DNA from: Candidatus Syntrophocurvum alkaliphilum
GTDB taxonomy: Bacteria; Bacillota; Syntrophomonadia; Syntrophomonadales; Syntrophomonadaceae
DNA length: 64,000 bases
Direction of reading: 5' to 3'
Assembly (NCBI RefSeq): GCF_009734445.1
Contig: NZ_CP046457.1
Span: 186,001-250,000, forward strand
The position numbers and the translations under genes were made by a program. The notes below the pieces were generated by a model. The model was given only the letters and a program-made list of their open reading frames with translations, searched no databases and was not told the origin of the DNA. Positions 1 through 8,428 of the stretch are shown here, one piece after another (the stretch's first letter is position 1; every line of letters starts with the position of its first letter).

Positions 1-1
1 A

Positions 2-265
2 CCTGGATATAAGCTAGATGTAGAGTTTATTACCAAGGAAGAATCTGATGTATTAGCAGTTCCTAAAAATGCTTTATTCACGTACGAAGGAGAAGATGCC
101 TTGTTTATAGTGGATAATAACCGAGCTAAGGTGCAAGAAGTTATTACTGGTATCGAGAGTAGAAGAGATGTGGTAATTAAGGAAGGATTAAGTAAAAATG
201 ATTTAGTAATAACAAATCCCCAAGTAGATGGTCTTAGTGATGGTAGCAGAGTTTCTTATGAATAA
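2..265 (+). CDS. RND efflux membrane fusion protein, C-terminal part
   Basis: This is an open frame entering from the left edge and ending at a TAA; about 87 residues are visible. The pattern (a VPKNALF-like strand, VDNNRAKVQEV, TGI, then EGLSKNDLVI and DGSRV before the stop) is that of the C-terminal beta-barrel and membrane-proximal domain of HlyD/AcrA-type periplasmic adaptor subunits. These couple an inner-membrane transporter (RND or MacB-type) to export. The N-terminal coiled coil and lipoyl domains lie outside the window. The downstream gene begins 29 bases later, so the two may be cotranscribed. The family call is an inference from the short tail only. Confidence 0.72.
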   Translation, partial: PGYKLDVEFITKEESDVLAVPKNALFTYEGEDALFIVDNNRAKVQEVITGIESRRDVVIKEGLSKNDLVITNPQVDGLSDGSRVSYE

Positions 266-294
266 TTGGGGATAACTGAAATGGAGGTTTGATT

Positions 295-534
295 ATGGAT
301 ATCAATGAAGATAAAGAACAATATGCTTGGAAAGTATGTTTGCAAATAAAAGGGCATATTGACTCCTGGATGTTTGATTATTATGAGGGGTTAGATATAA
401 AATATAAAGACGAGGGTAATACCCTCATCGAAGGAAATTTATCAGATATTTCCGCTTTATATGGAATGATATTATACTTAAGGGATACTGGTTTGGAGCT
501 ATTATTCTTTAAAGCGGAAAAAGTAGTGGTATAA
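295..534 (+). CDS. Small conserved protein of unknown function
   Basis: A 79-residue soluble protein. The frame also has a TTG at 289, but GGAGG at 283-287 is correctly spaced from the ATG at 295, so that start is chosen. Motifs such as IKGHIDSW, the GLDIKY strand, a GNTLIEG turn and the ending LRDTGLELL resemble, from memory, a widespread uncharacterised family of about 60-80 residues with the pattern GHL-W-GL-I-G-T-L-G then RDLGL. No function is known to me. It lies directly behind the membrane fusion protein tail and converges on the minus-strand LuxR regulator, with a gap of only 8 bases and no visible terminator. Confidence 0.7.
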   Translation: MDINEDKEQYAWKVCLQIKGHIDSWMFDYYEGLDIKYKDEGNTLIEGNLSDISALYGMILYLRDTGLELLFFKAEKVVV

Positions 535-542
535 ACTATTAT

Positions 543-3266
543 TTATTCAGATGATATTAAGTTTAATTCTCGAGCTCGGGCTACTGCCTGAGTTCTGTTT
601 TTTACTCCTAATTTTCCATAGATATTGCTAGTATGCCACTTAACTGTCCCTAGCGAAAGGTGTAATTTATTAGATATATCCTGATTAGAAAGTCCTGAGT
701 TTAAAAGATTTAACACCTCTAATTCTCTCGAACTTAATTCTTCTATTAGCAAATTTTTATGCTTTGATTTTATATTATCTGAATCATTGCTGTTAGTATT
801 ACTTTGATTTTCGCGTTTTAAGTGGTTTAATATTTTTTGAGCATATATTAGCAATTCATAGTCATTATCTATCTTATCAACAACTCTATCTAAAACAGGT
901 ATTAGCAAAGCTCCTTCATCTATGAAAGTTTGAAAATAACCACATTCTATTCCTATTTGTAAAGCATTTTCTAGATAAGATTCTGCTTTTATTGTTTTTT
1001 TTAATAATTCTTCTAAACATGCTTTTAATAATATCGTTTCAAGTAATAATCCTTTTCTATTTCCAAAAGAAGCATGTTCTTTAATTTGGTTTAAAATTTC
1101 ATTAGCATTATCATAATTTTTTTCTTTTATTAAAATTCGCGATAATACTAAGTGTCCACATTCTTGTCCACCATAATTTACAGTGCTTTGCAAGATATTA
1201 TTATCATATATATTTTCTTTTGCTTTATCTATTTTATCCATATCAATTAAAATTCTGGATTTCCATGTAAAAGCAGTAGAAGTTATAAACACTGGTAAAT
1301 TTACCTCTTGATTGATAATTTCAATATGGTCAATAACCTCTAAAGCCTTTTGATATTCTTTATTTGAATAATAAAATTTGCATAAATGCATATAACTCCA
1401 GCCGAATGTAATTTTTTCTGCTTCAGCTAAGGAAATTGCCCAGTCTATATAATCCTTTGCATCATTTAATTGACCTTTTTCACGCAAAAGTTCCCCATAT
1501 AAAGTCCACGCATAAGCTACTTTAGGTATTTTTGAAAGACCACTATCTTTAGCTAGTCGTAATAGTTTTTCAGTTAGTTGTTCAGATTCCTTTAAATTTC
1601 CTTGAGTCCATAAATTAACTATAACCTTTACTCCATTAGATAAAGTAACATAGCTATTATTAAAACTTTGGCCATCTTCATAAGCTTTTTTATAGTATGG
1701 GTATGCATTTTTAGGATTGCCAGAAAACTGCTTGGAATCACCTAAAAAGATAGTTGCGCCAAGTCGCCAATAAGTATCAGACTCAGATAGTAACTGTAGT
1801 GCTTTTTCTGCATTTTCAAGAGCAGCAGGTATATTGTTAGAATAAGAGAAGTAATATGCTTTTACTACAGCTACAATTCCTAGAAAATATTCTTGTTGAA
1901 TAGGGTCTTCATAGCTTTTAGTTTCAACTAATTCTATACAAGCTCGTGCTTCATCAAGACCTTCTTTTACTAAAAAAATAAATGCTTTATATAATAATAA
2001 TCGTGGATAATCTTGTATTGATTCTACTGACAACTCTTCAATCCAGCTTATGCTTTGAATCCAATTTTCGGTCTGGGATAACTTAGATATTAACTGGTCA
2101 AATATTTCCATAGCTTTATGGGGACTTTTTCCTTTAAATAAATATCTAATTGCTTCACCGGCTGCCTCATTTTCTAAAAACCATTGACCAGCCCTCTCAT
2201 GCAACTCTGCTACCTTTTCTGGTTCTTTTTTTCTTAATTGATTAAAAAGTACTTCACCAAAAAGAGGGTGGTATCTATACCACTGTCCATTATTATCTAG
2301 TGCAATAATGAAAAGATTGTCTTTTTCTAATTTTTTAATTATATCTAAACTATTAGTCTTACTTGTAACTGCATCACATAGTGAACTACAGAATCTGTTT
2401 AGAATAGAAGTTTGCAACAAAAACTCTTGCACGTCTTGGGGTTGTTTAACAAAGACCTCTTCTATTAAAAAAAATAATGCATGACGTTGGCTACCGGCAA
2501 AGTTTTCAATAAACTCACTGCTACTTTGTTGACTTGATAGTGAAAGAGCAACTAACTGCAATCCGGTTACCCAACCATCAATTTTATAATAAAGAGTATT
2601 TAATTCTTCATTACTTAACTGATGCATCACTAATTTTTCTAGTAAAATATCTGACTCATTTTTTGTTAACATTAGTTCTTTTTGCCTTATTTCGACCAAT
2701 CTTTTTTTAGCTCTCCACTGTGGTAGTGGCATAGGAGGGTCAGAACGTGTTGTTATTACTACATGCAGTGTAGGGGGGAGGTTTTCGATAAAGTAAATTA
2801 AGCTTTTTTGTATTTTAACATCGGTGATTTCATGATAATCATCTAGTACTAAGTAAATGGGTGATGTTATGTCAAATAAATCATTTAAAAGAGGATTTAA
2901 TAACCCTTCAATGTCTAGTGAATCAACAAGTGTTGAAGATGAACGTAACATCTCTATGATACCTTTTCCTAAATCACTATTAACTGCTTGTAAGGCTGAA
3001 ATTAGGTGTAACCAAAAGCGTTCTAAATTATCGTCATTTTCATCTATCGAATACCATGCAACTTGCTCTGCGCGGTTACAAAGCCACTCTTGTACCAGAG
3101 TGGTTTTCCCATAGCCAGCGGGTGCGGATATAAGCGTCAACGGCCTAGAAAATCCTTGGGCTATGATTAAATGGTTATCTAATTGCTTAGTAATTCTTGG
3201 ACGAGAAATCAATGTTGGACTTAAGGGTGGCATACTTATTTTTATTTTTAAAATATTATTACTCAC
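543..3266 (-). CDS. MalT-like LuxR family ATP-dependent regulator (LAL type)
   Basis: A 907-residue cytoplasmic transcription activator. The N-terminal STAND-type NTPase has a Walker A at residues 47-56 (SAPAGYGKTT) and a Walker B ending LVLDDYHE near 138-145. A long helical TPR-like middle follows. The last about 65 residues form a LuxR-type helix-turn-helix with the LSSRELEVLNLL opening and the TVKWHTSNIYGKLGV recognition region. Length and architecture match MalT/LAL proteins, which oligomerise with ATP and an inducer before activating sigma-70 promoters. The start is GTG, preceded by an AGGGAG site about 9 bases upstream. The inducer and targets cannot be read. The converging efflux fragment and the truncated serine hydrolase to the right are only neighbours, not proven targets. 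Confidence 0.9.
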   Translation of the reverse strand: MSNNILKIKISMPPLSPTLISRPRITKQLDNHLIIAQGFSRPLTLISAPAGYGKTTLVQEWLCNRAEQVAWYSIDENDDNLERFWLHLISALQAVNSDLGKGIIEMLRSSSTLVDSLDIEGLLNPLLNDLFDITSPIYLVLDDYHEITDVKIQKSLIYFIENLPPTLHVVITTRSDPPMPLPQWRAKKRLVEIRQKELMLTKNESDILLEKLVMHQLSNEELNTLYYKIDGWVTGLQLVALSLSSQQSSSEFIENFAGSQRHALFFLIEEVFVKQPQDVQEFLLQTSILNRFCSSLCDAVTSKTNSLDIIKKLEKDNLFIIALDNNGQWYRYHPLFGEVLFNQLRKKEPEKVAELHERAGQWFLENEAAGEAIRYLFKGKSPHKAMEIFDQLISKLSQTENWIQSISWIEELSVESIQDYPRLLLYKAFIFLVKEGLDEARACIELVETKSYEDPIQQEYFLGIVAVVKAYYFSYSNNIPAALENAEKALQLLSESDTYWRLGATIFLGDSKQFSGNPKNAYPYYKKAYEDGQSFNNSYVTLSNGVKVIVNLWTQGNLKESEQLTEKLLRLAKDSGLSKIPKVAYAWTLYGELLREKGQLNDAKDYIDWAISLAEAEKITFGWSYMHLCKFYYSNKEYQKALEVIDHIEIINQEVNLPVFITSTAFTWKSRILIDMDKIDKAKENIYDNNILQSTVNYGGQECGHLVLSRILIKEKNYDNANEILNQIKEHASFGNRKGLLLETILLKACLEELLKKTIKAESYLENALQIGIECGYFQTFIDEGALLIPVLDRVVDKIDNDYELLIYAQKILNHLKRENQSNTNSNDSDNIKSKHKNLLIEELSSRELEVLNLLNSGLSNQDISNKLHLSLGTVKWHTSNIYGKLGVKNRTQAVARARELNLISSE

Positions 3267-3721
3267 CTATATTTCTCCCTTGTTTTTAAAAGCTAATTTT
3301 TCATCCCAAGGTTTGTACTGTTTTATATAACAGAATATAATTTAAAATCACACAATTTACAATACTTATAAAGTTTATAGAAAAAATAAATGATTAAATA
3401 AAAGATTGATTCTGCTGAAAAAGTAACTACAAAAAACTTAATGCTGAGCTAACTTGTTTATCTAAGTCCTTAAGTAGCAAGGCGTGGTAATGATCACGGC
3501 TAAGTATAAATAAATTTCACTTTAGATAACAAGTGATAAGCTAAAATGGTGATAAAGACTGATAAATATGTTTACTCAGCCGATTCCATAGTCTAAGTTT
3601 AGCTTTTTGCAGTTAAACCAAGATTTAATTCTATGTTTATATTAGTATATAATGGAGTTAATATTTAGATAATTAAGCACTTATTATATTTTTATTATTA
3701 AACTTAAAGGAGTTTGTTTTA
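3267..3721. other. Intergenic region holding MITE copy A
   Basis: This 455-base gap lies between the divergent LuxR regulator and the serine hydrolase fragment. It holds the regulator's ribosome site, an AT-rich stretch that probably contains promoters for both sides, and the whole MITE copy A (3408-3619). I see no coding frame with a credible start in it. Confidence 0.6.
3408..3619 (+). repeat. MITE copy A (212 bp, 6-bp target duplication)
   Basis: A non-coding element starting GATTCTGCTG and ending AGTTAAACC. Its subterminal arms TGAGCTAACTTGTTTATC (left) and GATAAATATGTTTACTCA (right) are near-complementary. The 6-mer AAGATT is found directly on both sides (3402-3407 and 3620-3625), which is what a target-site duplication looks like. 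Near-identical copies lie at 12453-12679 (inverted) and 63598-63829, with a fragment at 56721-56780. No transposase is present, so it is non-autonomous. Confidence 0.82.
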
Positions 3722-4078
3722 TTGAATAGATATAAGGAAAGCTTAAAATGGAAGTTATTAACAGGGTTAACATTATTTTGTTGTATTGTAATGATATTAA
3801 CAATTAATCCTGTTGCTGCTTCACAAACAGCAGCTGTTGATGATGTGGAAGGGCTAAAAGAATTTTTGAATAGTGCAATTACAACTCAGTTAGAAGAGAA
3901 TAATATTGCTGGAGCAGCTCTGTCTATAGTCAAAGATGGCGAGGTTATTTTATCTGAAGGGTATGGTTTTGCAGACCTTGAAAAACGTACTTCTGTAGAC
4001 CCTAAAACAACTCTTTTTAGGCCAGGCTCTGTATCTAAACTATTTACTTGGACTGCTGTAATGCAACTGGTTGAATGA
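3722..4078 (+). pseudogene. Truncated beta-lactamase-family serine hydrolase
   Basis: A 118-residue fragment of a class C beta-lactamase/penicillin-binding-protein-type serine hydrolase, families that normally run to 350-600 residues. It starts at TTG with AAAGGAG 9 bases upstream. A hydrophobic signal segment (about residues 12-32, GLTLFCCIVMILTINPVAA) is followed by the typical IAGAALSIVKDGEV strand and the catalytic SVSK (SxxK motif) near residues 104-107. The frame ends just after MQLVE, where full homologues continue with the second half of the catalytic domain, including the Tyr motif. The stop falls immediately before a REP palindrome (4078-4106), so the 3' part seems lost by an event at that repeat. 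It is unlikely to be active. Confidence 0.8.
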
Positions 4079-4106
4079 TAGAACAGGGGACGGTTCTTCG
4101 TTCTAT
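4078..4106 (+). repeat. REP-like palindrome, core GGGACGGTTC
   Basis: The arms ATAGAAC and GTTCTAT pair around AGGGGACGGTTCTTC. It abuts the premature stop of the serine hydrolase fragment. It is one of nine loci in the window sharing the GGGACGGTTC core (complement GAACCGTCCC). Confidence 0.8.
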
Positions 4107-4303
4107 GTTTTTGATTTTAAAAAACTTGTTCCTTAACGATGATTAATATAAAATATAGAAGAATTATTACACTTTTTTTGGTACCATATCACTCTGTTTA
4201 TAGCTAATAAAGATTAGCAAACTATGATTAGGACCTATTTATATTTCAGGTTAGAAGGTGTCCCTTGGATTATTTATATTATTAGATAAGGGAGATAAGG
4301 AAA

Positions 4304-5245
4304 ATGGATAATAAAATAGCTGTAGTCGCCTTTGGTGGAAATGCGCTTCATCCGGAGGATCAAGTAGGAACAATTGAAGAGCAAGAGACTAATGCCTCAG
4401 AAGCAAGTAAAGCTATTATTGAAATCGCGCGAAATGGTTACGAATTAGTGCTTGTACATGGCAATGGTCCTCAGGTAGGAAATATGCTTATTCAAGTAGA
4501 AAGAGCTGTTGATGAAGTACCACCCTTACCTTTATATACTTGTGTTGCTTCCACTCAAGGTTCGATTGGTTTTATGCTAACCAATTCTATGCGAAAGGAA
4601 TGTGAGAAGCTAGGGTTAAACAAGGAGATTGTCACATTGATGACGACGGTAGTAGTAGACGAAGACGACCCAGCATTTCAGACGCCAACCAAGCCTATTG
4701 GACCTTTTTTTAATGAAGAATATGCTCAGCGGATGACGCAAGAAAAGAACTGGCAAGTAGTTGAAGACAGCGGTCGCGGTTATCGGCGAGTAGTACCTTC
4801 CCCAGTACCCTCCGATATCTTAGAGAAGAAAGTTATTCAGCAAATGGTTAAGAATCATAATATAGTCATTGCCTGTGGTGGTGGGGGTATCCCGGTTATG
4901 TTTAAAGATAATGAAATAAAAGGAGTAGAGGCAGTTATTGATAAGGATTATGCCTCTAGCTTGTTAGCTAATGAAATAGGAGCAGATCTTTACATAATCC
5001 TGACTGGAGTTCCGCAGGTTGCGATTAATTTTGGCCAACCCAACATGCAGCACCTAGATACTATTACCGTTAGTGAGGCCAAAAAGCACATGGCCGAAGG
5101 GCAGTTCCCGCCCGGTAGTATGGGGCCGAAAATAGAAGCTGCCATAAGATACATTGAAGCAGGGGGTAAAGAGGTACTGGTAACTTCGGCTAGTGAACTG
5201 GATAAAGCTTTGAAGCGAGAAAGTGGAACCTATATTGTTCGCTAA
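4304..5245 (+). CDS. arcC: Carbamate kinase
   Basis: A 313-residue enzyme of the amino acid kinase family that interconverts carbamoyl phosphate plus ADP with ATP, CO2 and ammonia, usually the ATP-yielding last step of arginine deiminase or related catabolism. The sequence opens with VAFGGNALHPEDQ, followed by LVHGNGPQVGN, YTCVASTQGSIG, IACGGGGIPV, IDKDYASSLLA and PGSMGPKIEAA, all signature segments of carbamate kinases. Length is normal for the family. The ATG follows an AGGGAGATAAGG ribosome site. No arcA or arcB is adjacent, so the source of carbamoyl phosphate is not shown. A 197-base leader separates it from the upstream REP. Confidence 0.96.
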   Translation: MDNKIAVVAFGGNALHPEDQVGTIEEQETNASEASKAIIEIARNGYELVLVHGNGPQVGNMLIQVERAVDEVPPLPLYTCVASTQGSIGFMLTNSMRKECEKLGLNKEIVTLMTTVVVDEDDPAFQTPTKPIGPFFNEEYAQRMTQEKNWQVVEDSGRGYRRVVPSPVPSDILEKKVIQQMVKNHNIVIACGGGGIPVMFKDNEIKGVEAVIDKDYASSLLANEIGADLYIILTGVPQVAINFGQPNMQHLDTITVSEAKKHMAEGQFPPGSMGPKIEAAIRYIEAGGKEVLVTSASELDKALKRESGTYIVR

Positions 5246-5333
5246 GTAATCTTTTAGAATTAATTAGCCATTGTCTTTCATATGCTCATAGGGCACAATA
5301 CTATTGAGTTAAACTAAATCTTCAGAGTCTAGA

Positions 5334-5377
5334 ACAAAGAACCGTCCCCTGTTATACAAAGAACCGTCCCCTGTTAT
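5334..5377 (-). repeat. Two tandem 22-bp REP-like units
   Basis: ACAAAGAACCGTCCCCTGTT plus AT is repeated exactly twice, head to tail with a period of 22 bases. It has the GAACCGTCCC core and short AACA/TGTT arms. It lies 27 bases before the next gene's start codon, so it is within that gene's leader. Confidence 0.8.
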
Positions 5378-5404
5378 ATGAAGGGTGAATGGATGGTGGT
5401 ATAA

Positions 5405-6112
5405 ATGAAGCTAATTTGGAAACATCTAACCAGTGGACTTATTTATGCTAGTAGTTTTAAATTAATTCCTATGATGGTAGGAACTATAATCCCTTTTTTT
5501 TGGCAATTGGTTAATTTCTATGGTACTCTACCTGCATTATTATTAATATTTGGAGTTTTCCAAATTTTAATTGTAAGTATAGCTGCTATAATATATCCTC
5601 TTTTATTTTTAAAACTAACCTTTATTGAGGTATATTTCATAGCGGTTTTTTTTATGGTTATTGCAATTGTCAGTTGGCAGATTGTAAATATATTCATTAA
5701 CCGCAGAGCTAGTTTCAAATTAATAAAATTGCAACTATCATCACGGACAACATTTATATTGTTAGGATTAATGCTTTGCAATCGTTTAGTGTCTGTGCCA
5801 ATATCTTCTCGTACTATGTTTTATGATATACATTTAAAACCCAAATTAGCAGGACAACTTAAGTCTAAGAGCAAGGATCAAATTATAACTGCTATTAGTC
5901 ATGACTATCAACAGCTATTAAACCTAACAGATGATGCTGTATTTTTTGGTTGTTCTCCAGGTTCGTTTAAACAGTTATTAATTGATGCTGGACTTAAGGA
6001 GTCACAGTTTATAATTATGGAAACTATTATTCCGAAAAAACATGCACAAATTTTTGGGCTGAGGCGTCATTTCTACTTTTATGTTATATCGACCAAAGAC
6101 AAAGATAGCTAA
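5405..6112 (+). CDS. Membrane protein of unknown function
   Basis: A 235-residue protein. The first about 130 residues hold at least three to four hydrophobic stretches (VGTIIPFFWQLVNFYG, LLLIFGVFQILIVSIAAIIYPLLF, VYFIAVFFMVIAIVSW, FILLGLMLCNRLV). The remaining about 100 residues are soluble and contain the segment DDAVFFGCSPGSFKQLLIDAGL, which I do not recognise as any catalytic motif. The start is ATG with a weak GGATGGTGG region upstream. It follows two tandem REP units and is convergent with the stalk-domain lipoprotein, sharing the bidirectional terminator at 6203-6249. No function is assigned. Confidence 0.72.
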   Translation: MKLIWKHLTSGLIYASSFKLIPMMVGTIIPFFWQLVNFYGTLPALLLIFGVFQILIVSIAAIIYPLLFLKLTFIEVYFIAVFFMVIAIVSWQIVNIFINRRASFKLIKLQLSSRTTFILLGLMLCNRLVSVPISSRTMFYDIHLKPKLAGQLKSKSKDQIITAISHDYQQLLNLTDDAVFFGCSPGSFKQLLIDAGLKESQFIIMETIIPKKHAQIFGLRRHFYFYVISTKDKDS

Positions 6113-6202
6113 TTGCAAAGTACATATTAAAATCGATATCGTGTCTATTTAATCTCAACCATATGTGAGAAGTTATTATTTGTAAAATAATATGTAGATA
6201 AT

Positions 6203-6249
6203 AAAAAAGCAGCCCTAAAACTAGTCAAAAGCAAAAGGGCTGCTTTTTG
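6203..6249. terminator. Bidirectional intrinsic terminator
   Basis: The hairpin arms AAAAAGCAGCCCT and AGGGCTGCTTTTT have an 18-20 base loop, giving a T run on both strands. It serves the plus-strand membrane protein (ends 6112) and the minus-strand lipoprotein (ends 6263). Confidence 0.9.
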
Positions 6250-6262
6250 TTTTGTTATTAAT

Positions 6263-7828
6263 TTAATAAGATATAATAACTAATCCTTCTTCTACAGTAA
6301 AGTGTTGAGCAAAAAGTTCAATTAACTCTGCAGATACCATGGTCGTATCTTCTACGATAACTGCAGGTTGCTGTAATGTTATATACTCATCATTAACTAG
6401 AACCTTGTCGTTTCCTATTGTAACTAATACTTCATTTCCTTCGTGTATGCAGGAGACTTGGCGGTTTTTTGCATTCCAGATTACTTCTCCTTCAGCAAGC
6501 TCAACCATTTGTCTGAGAGGTAACATTATTACTCCATCTTTTGTATAAGGGTCTATTTGCATCTCTAGTGGTTCTCCATTTAACATGAACATCTCATTTT
6601 CTAGATCCATGAAAATATGTTTGCCAGCAGGTGGCATTGGCATTGCAAAGGAATCGAATAATTCACCTAAGAGTCCATCACCAAGCGCTTCGGATTGGTC
6701 TGGATCTTCCATAAGTGAAAAGAAGGAGACTGTTTCTTCAACAGCAGGGAAATCAACTGTTATAGGCTGATTAATATCCCAAGTGGTAGCTTTGGAATGA
6801 ATTACTAATTCAAGTACCGGAATACCAAATTCTTCTACAATTGCTTCATTTTCTATTTCAATATAGTACGTGCTGTCAGTTTTACGAATATAGCCTTCCG
6901 AATCAATATAATAATCCTCTATAATCGAAAAATCTATACCATATTCTTCTTTAAGGTATAATGGATTTTTCTCCATAATTTCGTTAACATCTAGTAAAAT
7001 ATCACGGAACATCTGGTAGGAAGTTTCGGCTATTTCCTCCACCTCTTGTATGGTAGGTGTATCTCCTTCGACAGCTTCATTGTCTTTTATTTGTTCATAG
7101 GGCAACATTATTGAATTAATAAGATAGTTTTTTAAGTGTTCACTTTCAGCTAGATATTTGCTACTGTATGCAAGTAGGGCCATAACTTCTTCAGAATCAA
7201 GTTGTAGCCTATAACCTGTTGTTTCAATAGTTCCATCTGGTAGCTCTAATTCAACGGTTCCTAGGTTTTCAACATTAGATAACTTGAAAGCAAATTCATC
7301 AATAAATGGAATCATGAAATCCAACATCATTTGAATCTGCTGTTCGTTATAATCTTGACCAAAAGCCTTTTCAAATTCAAGACTTTCTTCAGCTCCTAAC
7401 AAGGTAGCATCTGTTGGATCTAAAAGTAAATATACAGGGTCAGAAGAAGTCTTTAGAGCAATACTCTCGTCTTGTACTAAAAATTCTACATTTAAGCGTT
7501 CCTCATAAGGCCATAGTCCTATATCCCTGAGTTTATCTTCTCCATTTACGGTCACATCCATGGCCATAGTGGTAAAACTCTCCATTTCTATATCCATGGT
7601 TAAACCTTCTTCAAGTATGGATAGTATAAGTAGCAATTCTTCATCAACCTCTTCTGCTTTTATATTGCTACTAATCGTGAAATCTGCAGTACCTCTGCTA
7701 GACTCAATTTCCATGCTTTTTTTCATACCATCTTTTAAAACTGCTGCGTCTTCATTACAGCCCATTAGGGAAAATGACAACAATAAAACCAAAGCTAAAA
7801 CCACATAACGCAAATAATTTTTTTTCAT
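6263..7828 (-). CDS. Lipoprotein with C-terminal copper amine oxidase N-like (stalk) domain
   Basis: A 521-residue predicted surface lipoprotein. The signal peptide is KKNYLRYVVLALVLLLSFS with a lipobox LMGC (Cys at residue 24). The middle is a large acidic region of unknown fold. The last about 110 residues have the copper amine oxidase N-terminal (stalk) repeat pattern: a short strand with LNGEPLEMQIDPY, VIMLPLRQMVELAEGEVIWN, then DTTMVSAELIELF. These domains are common in clostridial envelope proteins and are probably structural rather than redox-active. The ATG is preceded by TTAGGGCG about 10 bases upstream and a stronger GGAGGG further away. The role is unknown; a cell-wall location is inferred. 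Confidence 0.8.
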   Translation of the reverse strand: MKKNYLRYVVLALVLLLSFSLMGCNEDAAVLKDGMKKSMEIESSRGTADFTISSNIKAEEVDEELLLILSILEEGLTMDIEMESFTTMAMDVTVNGEDKLRDIGLWPYEERLNVEFLVQDESIALKTSSDPVYLLLDPTDATLLGAEESLEFEKAFGQDYNEQQIQMMLDFMIPFIDEFAFKLSNVENLGTVELELPDGTIETTGYRLQLDSEEVMALLAYSSKYLAESEHLKNYLINSIMLPYEQIKDNEAVEGDTPTIQEVEEIAETSYQMFRDILLDVNEIMEKNPLYLKEEYGIDFSIIEDYYIDSEGYIRKTDSTYYIEIENEAIVEEFGIPVLELVIHSKATTWDINQPITVDFPAVEETVSFFSLMEDPDQSEALGDGLLGELFDSFAMPMPPAGKHIFMDLENEMFMLNGEPLEMQIDPYTKDGVIMLPLRQMVELAEGEVIWNAKNRQVSCIHEGNEVLVTIGNDKVLVNDEYITLQQPAVIVEDTTMVSAELIELFAQHFTVEEGLVIISY

Positions 7829-8024
7829 TAATTTTCGCCCTAAGGCTATCCCTCCTTTTTATTTTTATTTGTATTAGTACCTAAACTCCATAATAAGTAT
7901 ATTCCAATGATAAATCCGTGTAGTTATCTAGAGTTTAAGACTTATACTCTAATTTTACTCTATAATTCAAATTATTGCTTTACTATAATTCAGTTTTTTA
8001 ATAATATAGAAAAGCACTTAATGT

Positions 8025-8061
8025 AAAAAGCACACCCACATAACAGTAGGGTGTGCTTTTT
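8025..8061. terminator. Orphan bidirectional terminator-like hairpin
   Basis: The arms AAAAAGCACACCC and GGGTGTGCTTTTT pair perfectly over 13 bases around an 11-base loop. No annotated gene ends toward it from either side: the lipoprotein to the left is transcribed away, and the next gene to the right starts at 8429 and reads away. It may end a small RNA or be left over from a lost gene. Confidence 0.75.
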
Positions 8062-8176
8062 GAGTTATTTGTTTTTTAGTATAATATTATATTTCACCTT
8101 TCCCTATTGTACGGTTATTAAACATAATTCAAGAATAATTAAGTAACTCTTAAAGTAGTATTTTAAAGCATAAAAT

Positions 8177-8219
8177 GAGTCAAAAGGAACCGTCCCCTTT
8201 GACTCGTCCCCTTTGACTC
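8177..8219 (+). repeat. REP-like palindrome with partial tandem copy
   Basis: GAGTCAAAAGGAACCGTCCC followed by CTTTGACTC (8177-8205), then a second partial copy CGTCCCCTTTGACTC (8205-8219). The GAGTCAAA and TTTGACTC arms pair. The same arm version recurs at 15699, 37788, 39635 and 40867. Confidence 0.85.
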
Positions 8220-8265
8220 TTACTCCTTAACTTGAACTTCTACACTCCCCATAATGGCTCTTGTA

Positions 8266-8330
8266 AAAATCAACCGGATTTAGGATAAACTTTCCTTCGT
8301 ATTAACCATCAACTGCGAAGCAAAATTAAG
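8266..8330 (-). repeat. Degenerate copy of the TACGTAGTTGATAG repeat (inverted)
   Basis: Read on the minus strand it contains GCAGTTGATGGTTAATACGA, AGGAAAGTTTATCC and CGGTTGATTTTT, matching the stretch at 9009-9062 (AGTTGATAGTAACTGCGA, AGGAAAGTGTACCC, CAGTTGATTTTT). Confidence 0.6.
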
Positions 8331-8428
8331 TTATATGATTTTAGTGTAAAAAGAAAAGAAGGTTTTTATCAATATAGTATAATAGTTTCAAATAATGATA
8401 TTTATTATATAAGACTTAGGGGATAAAA

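Larger units (their letters stand above)
7829..8428. other. Intergenic region with orphan terminator and two repeats
   Basis: This 600-base gap has no credible coding frame. It holds a strong terminator-like hairpin at 8025-8061 with no gene ending near it, a REP locus at 8177-8219, and an inverted degenerate copy of the TACGTAGTTGATAG repeat at 8266-8330. The left 200 bases are AT-rich and probably contain the promoter of the minus-strand lipoprotein. Confidence 0.6.

Noticed and set aside
2857-3114. Plus-strand frame inside the LuxR regulator
   Set aside because: It is antisense to the conserved NTPase region, has no ribosome site and no protein-like pattern.
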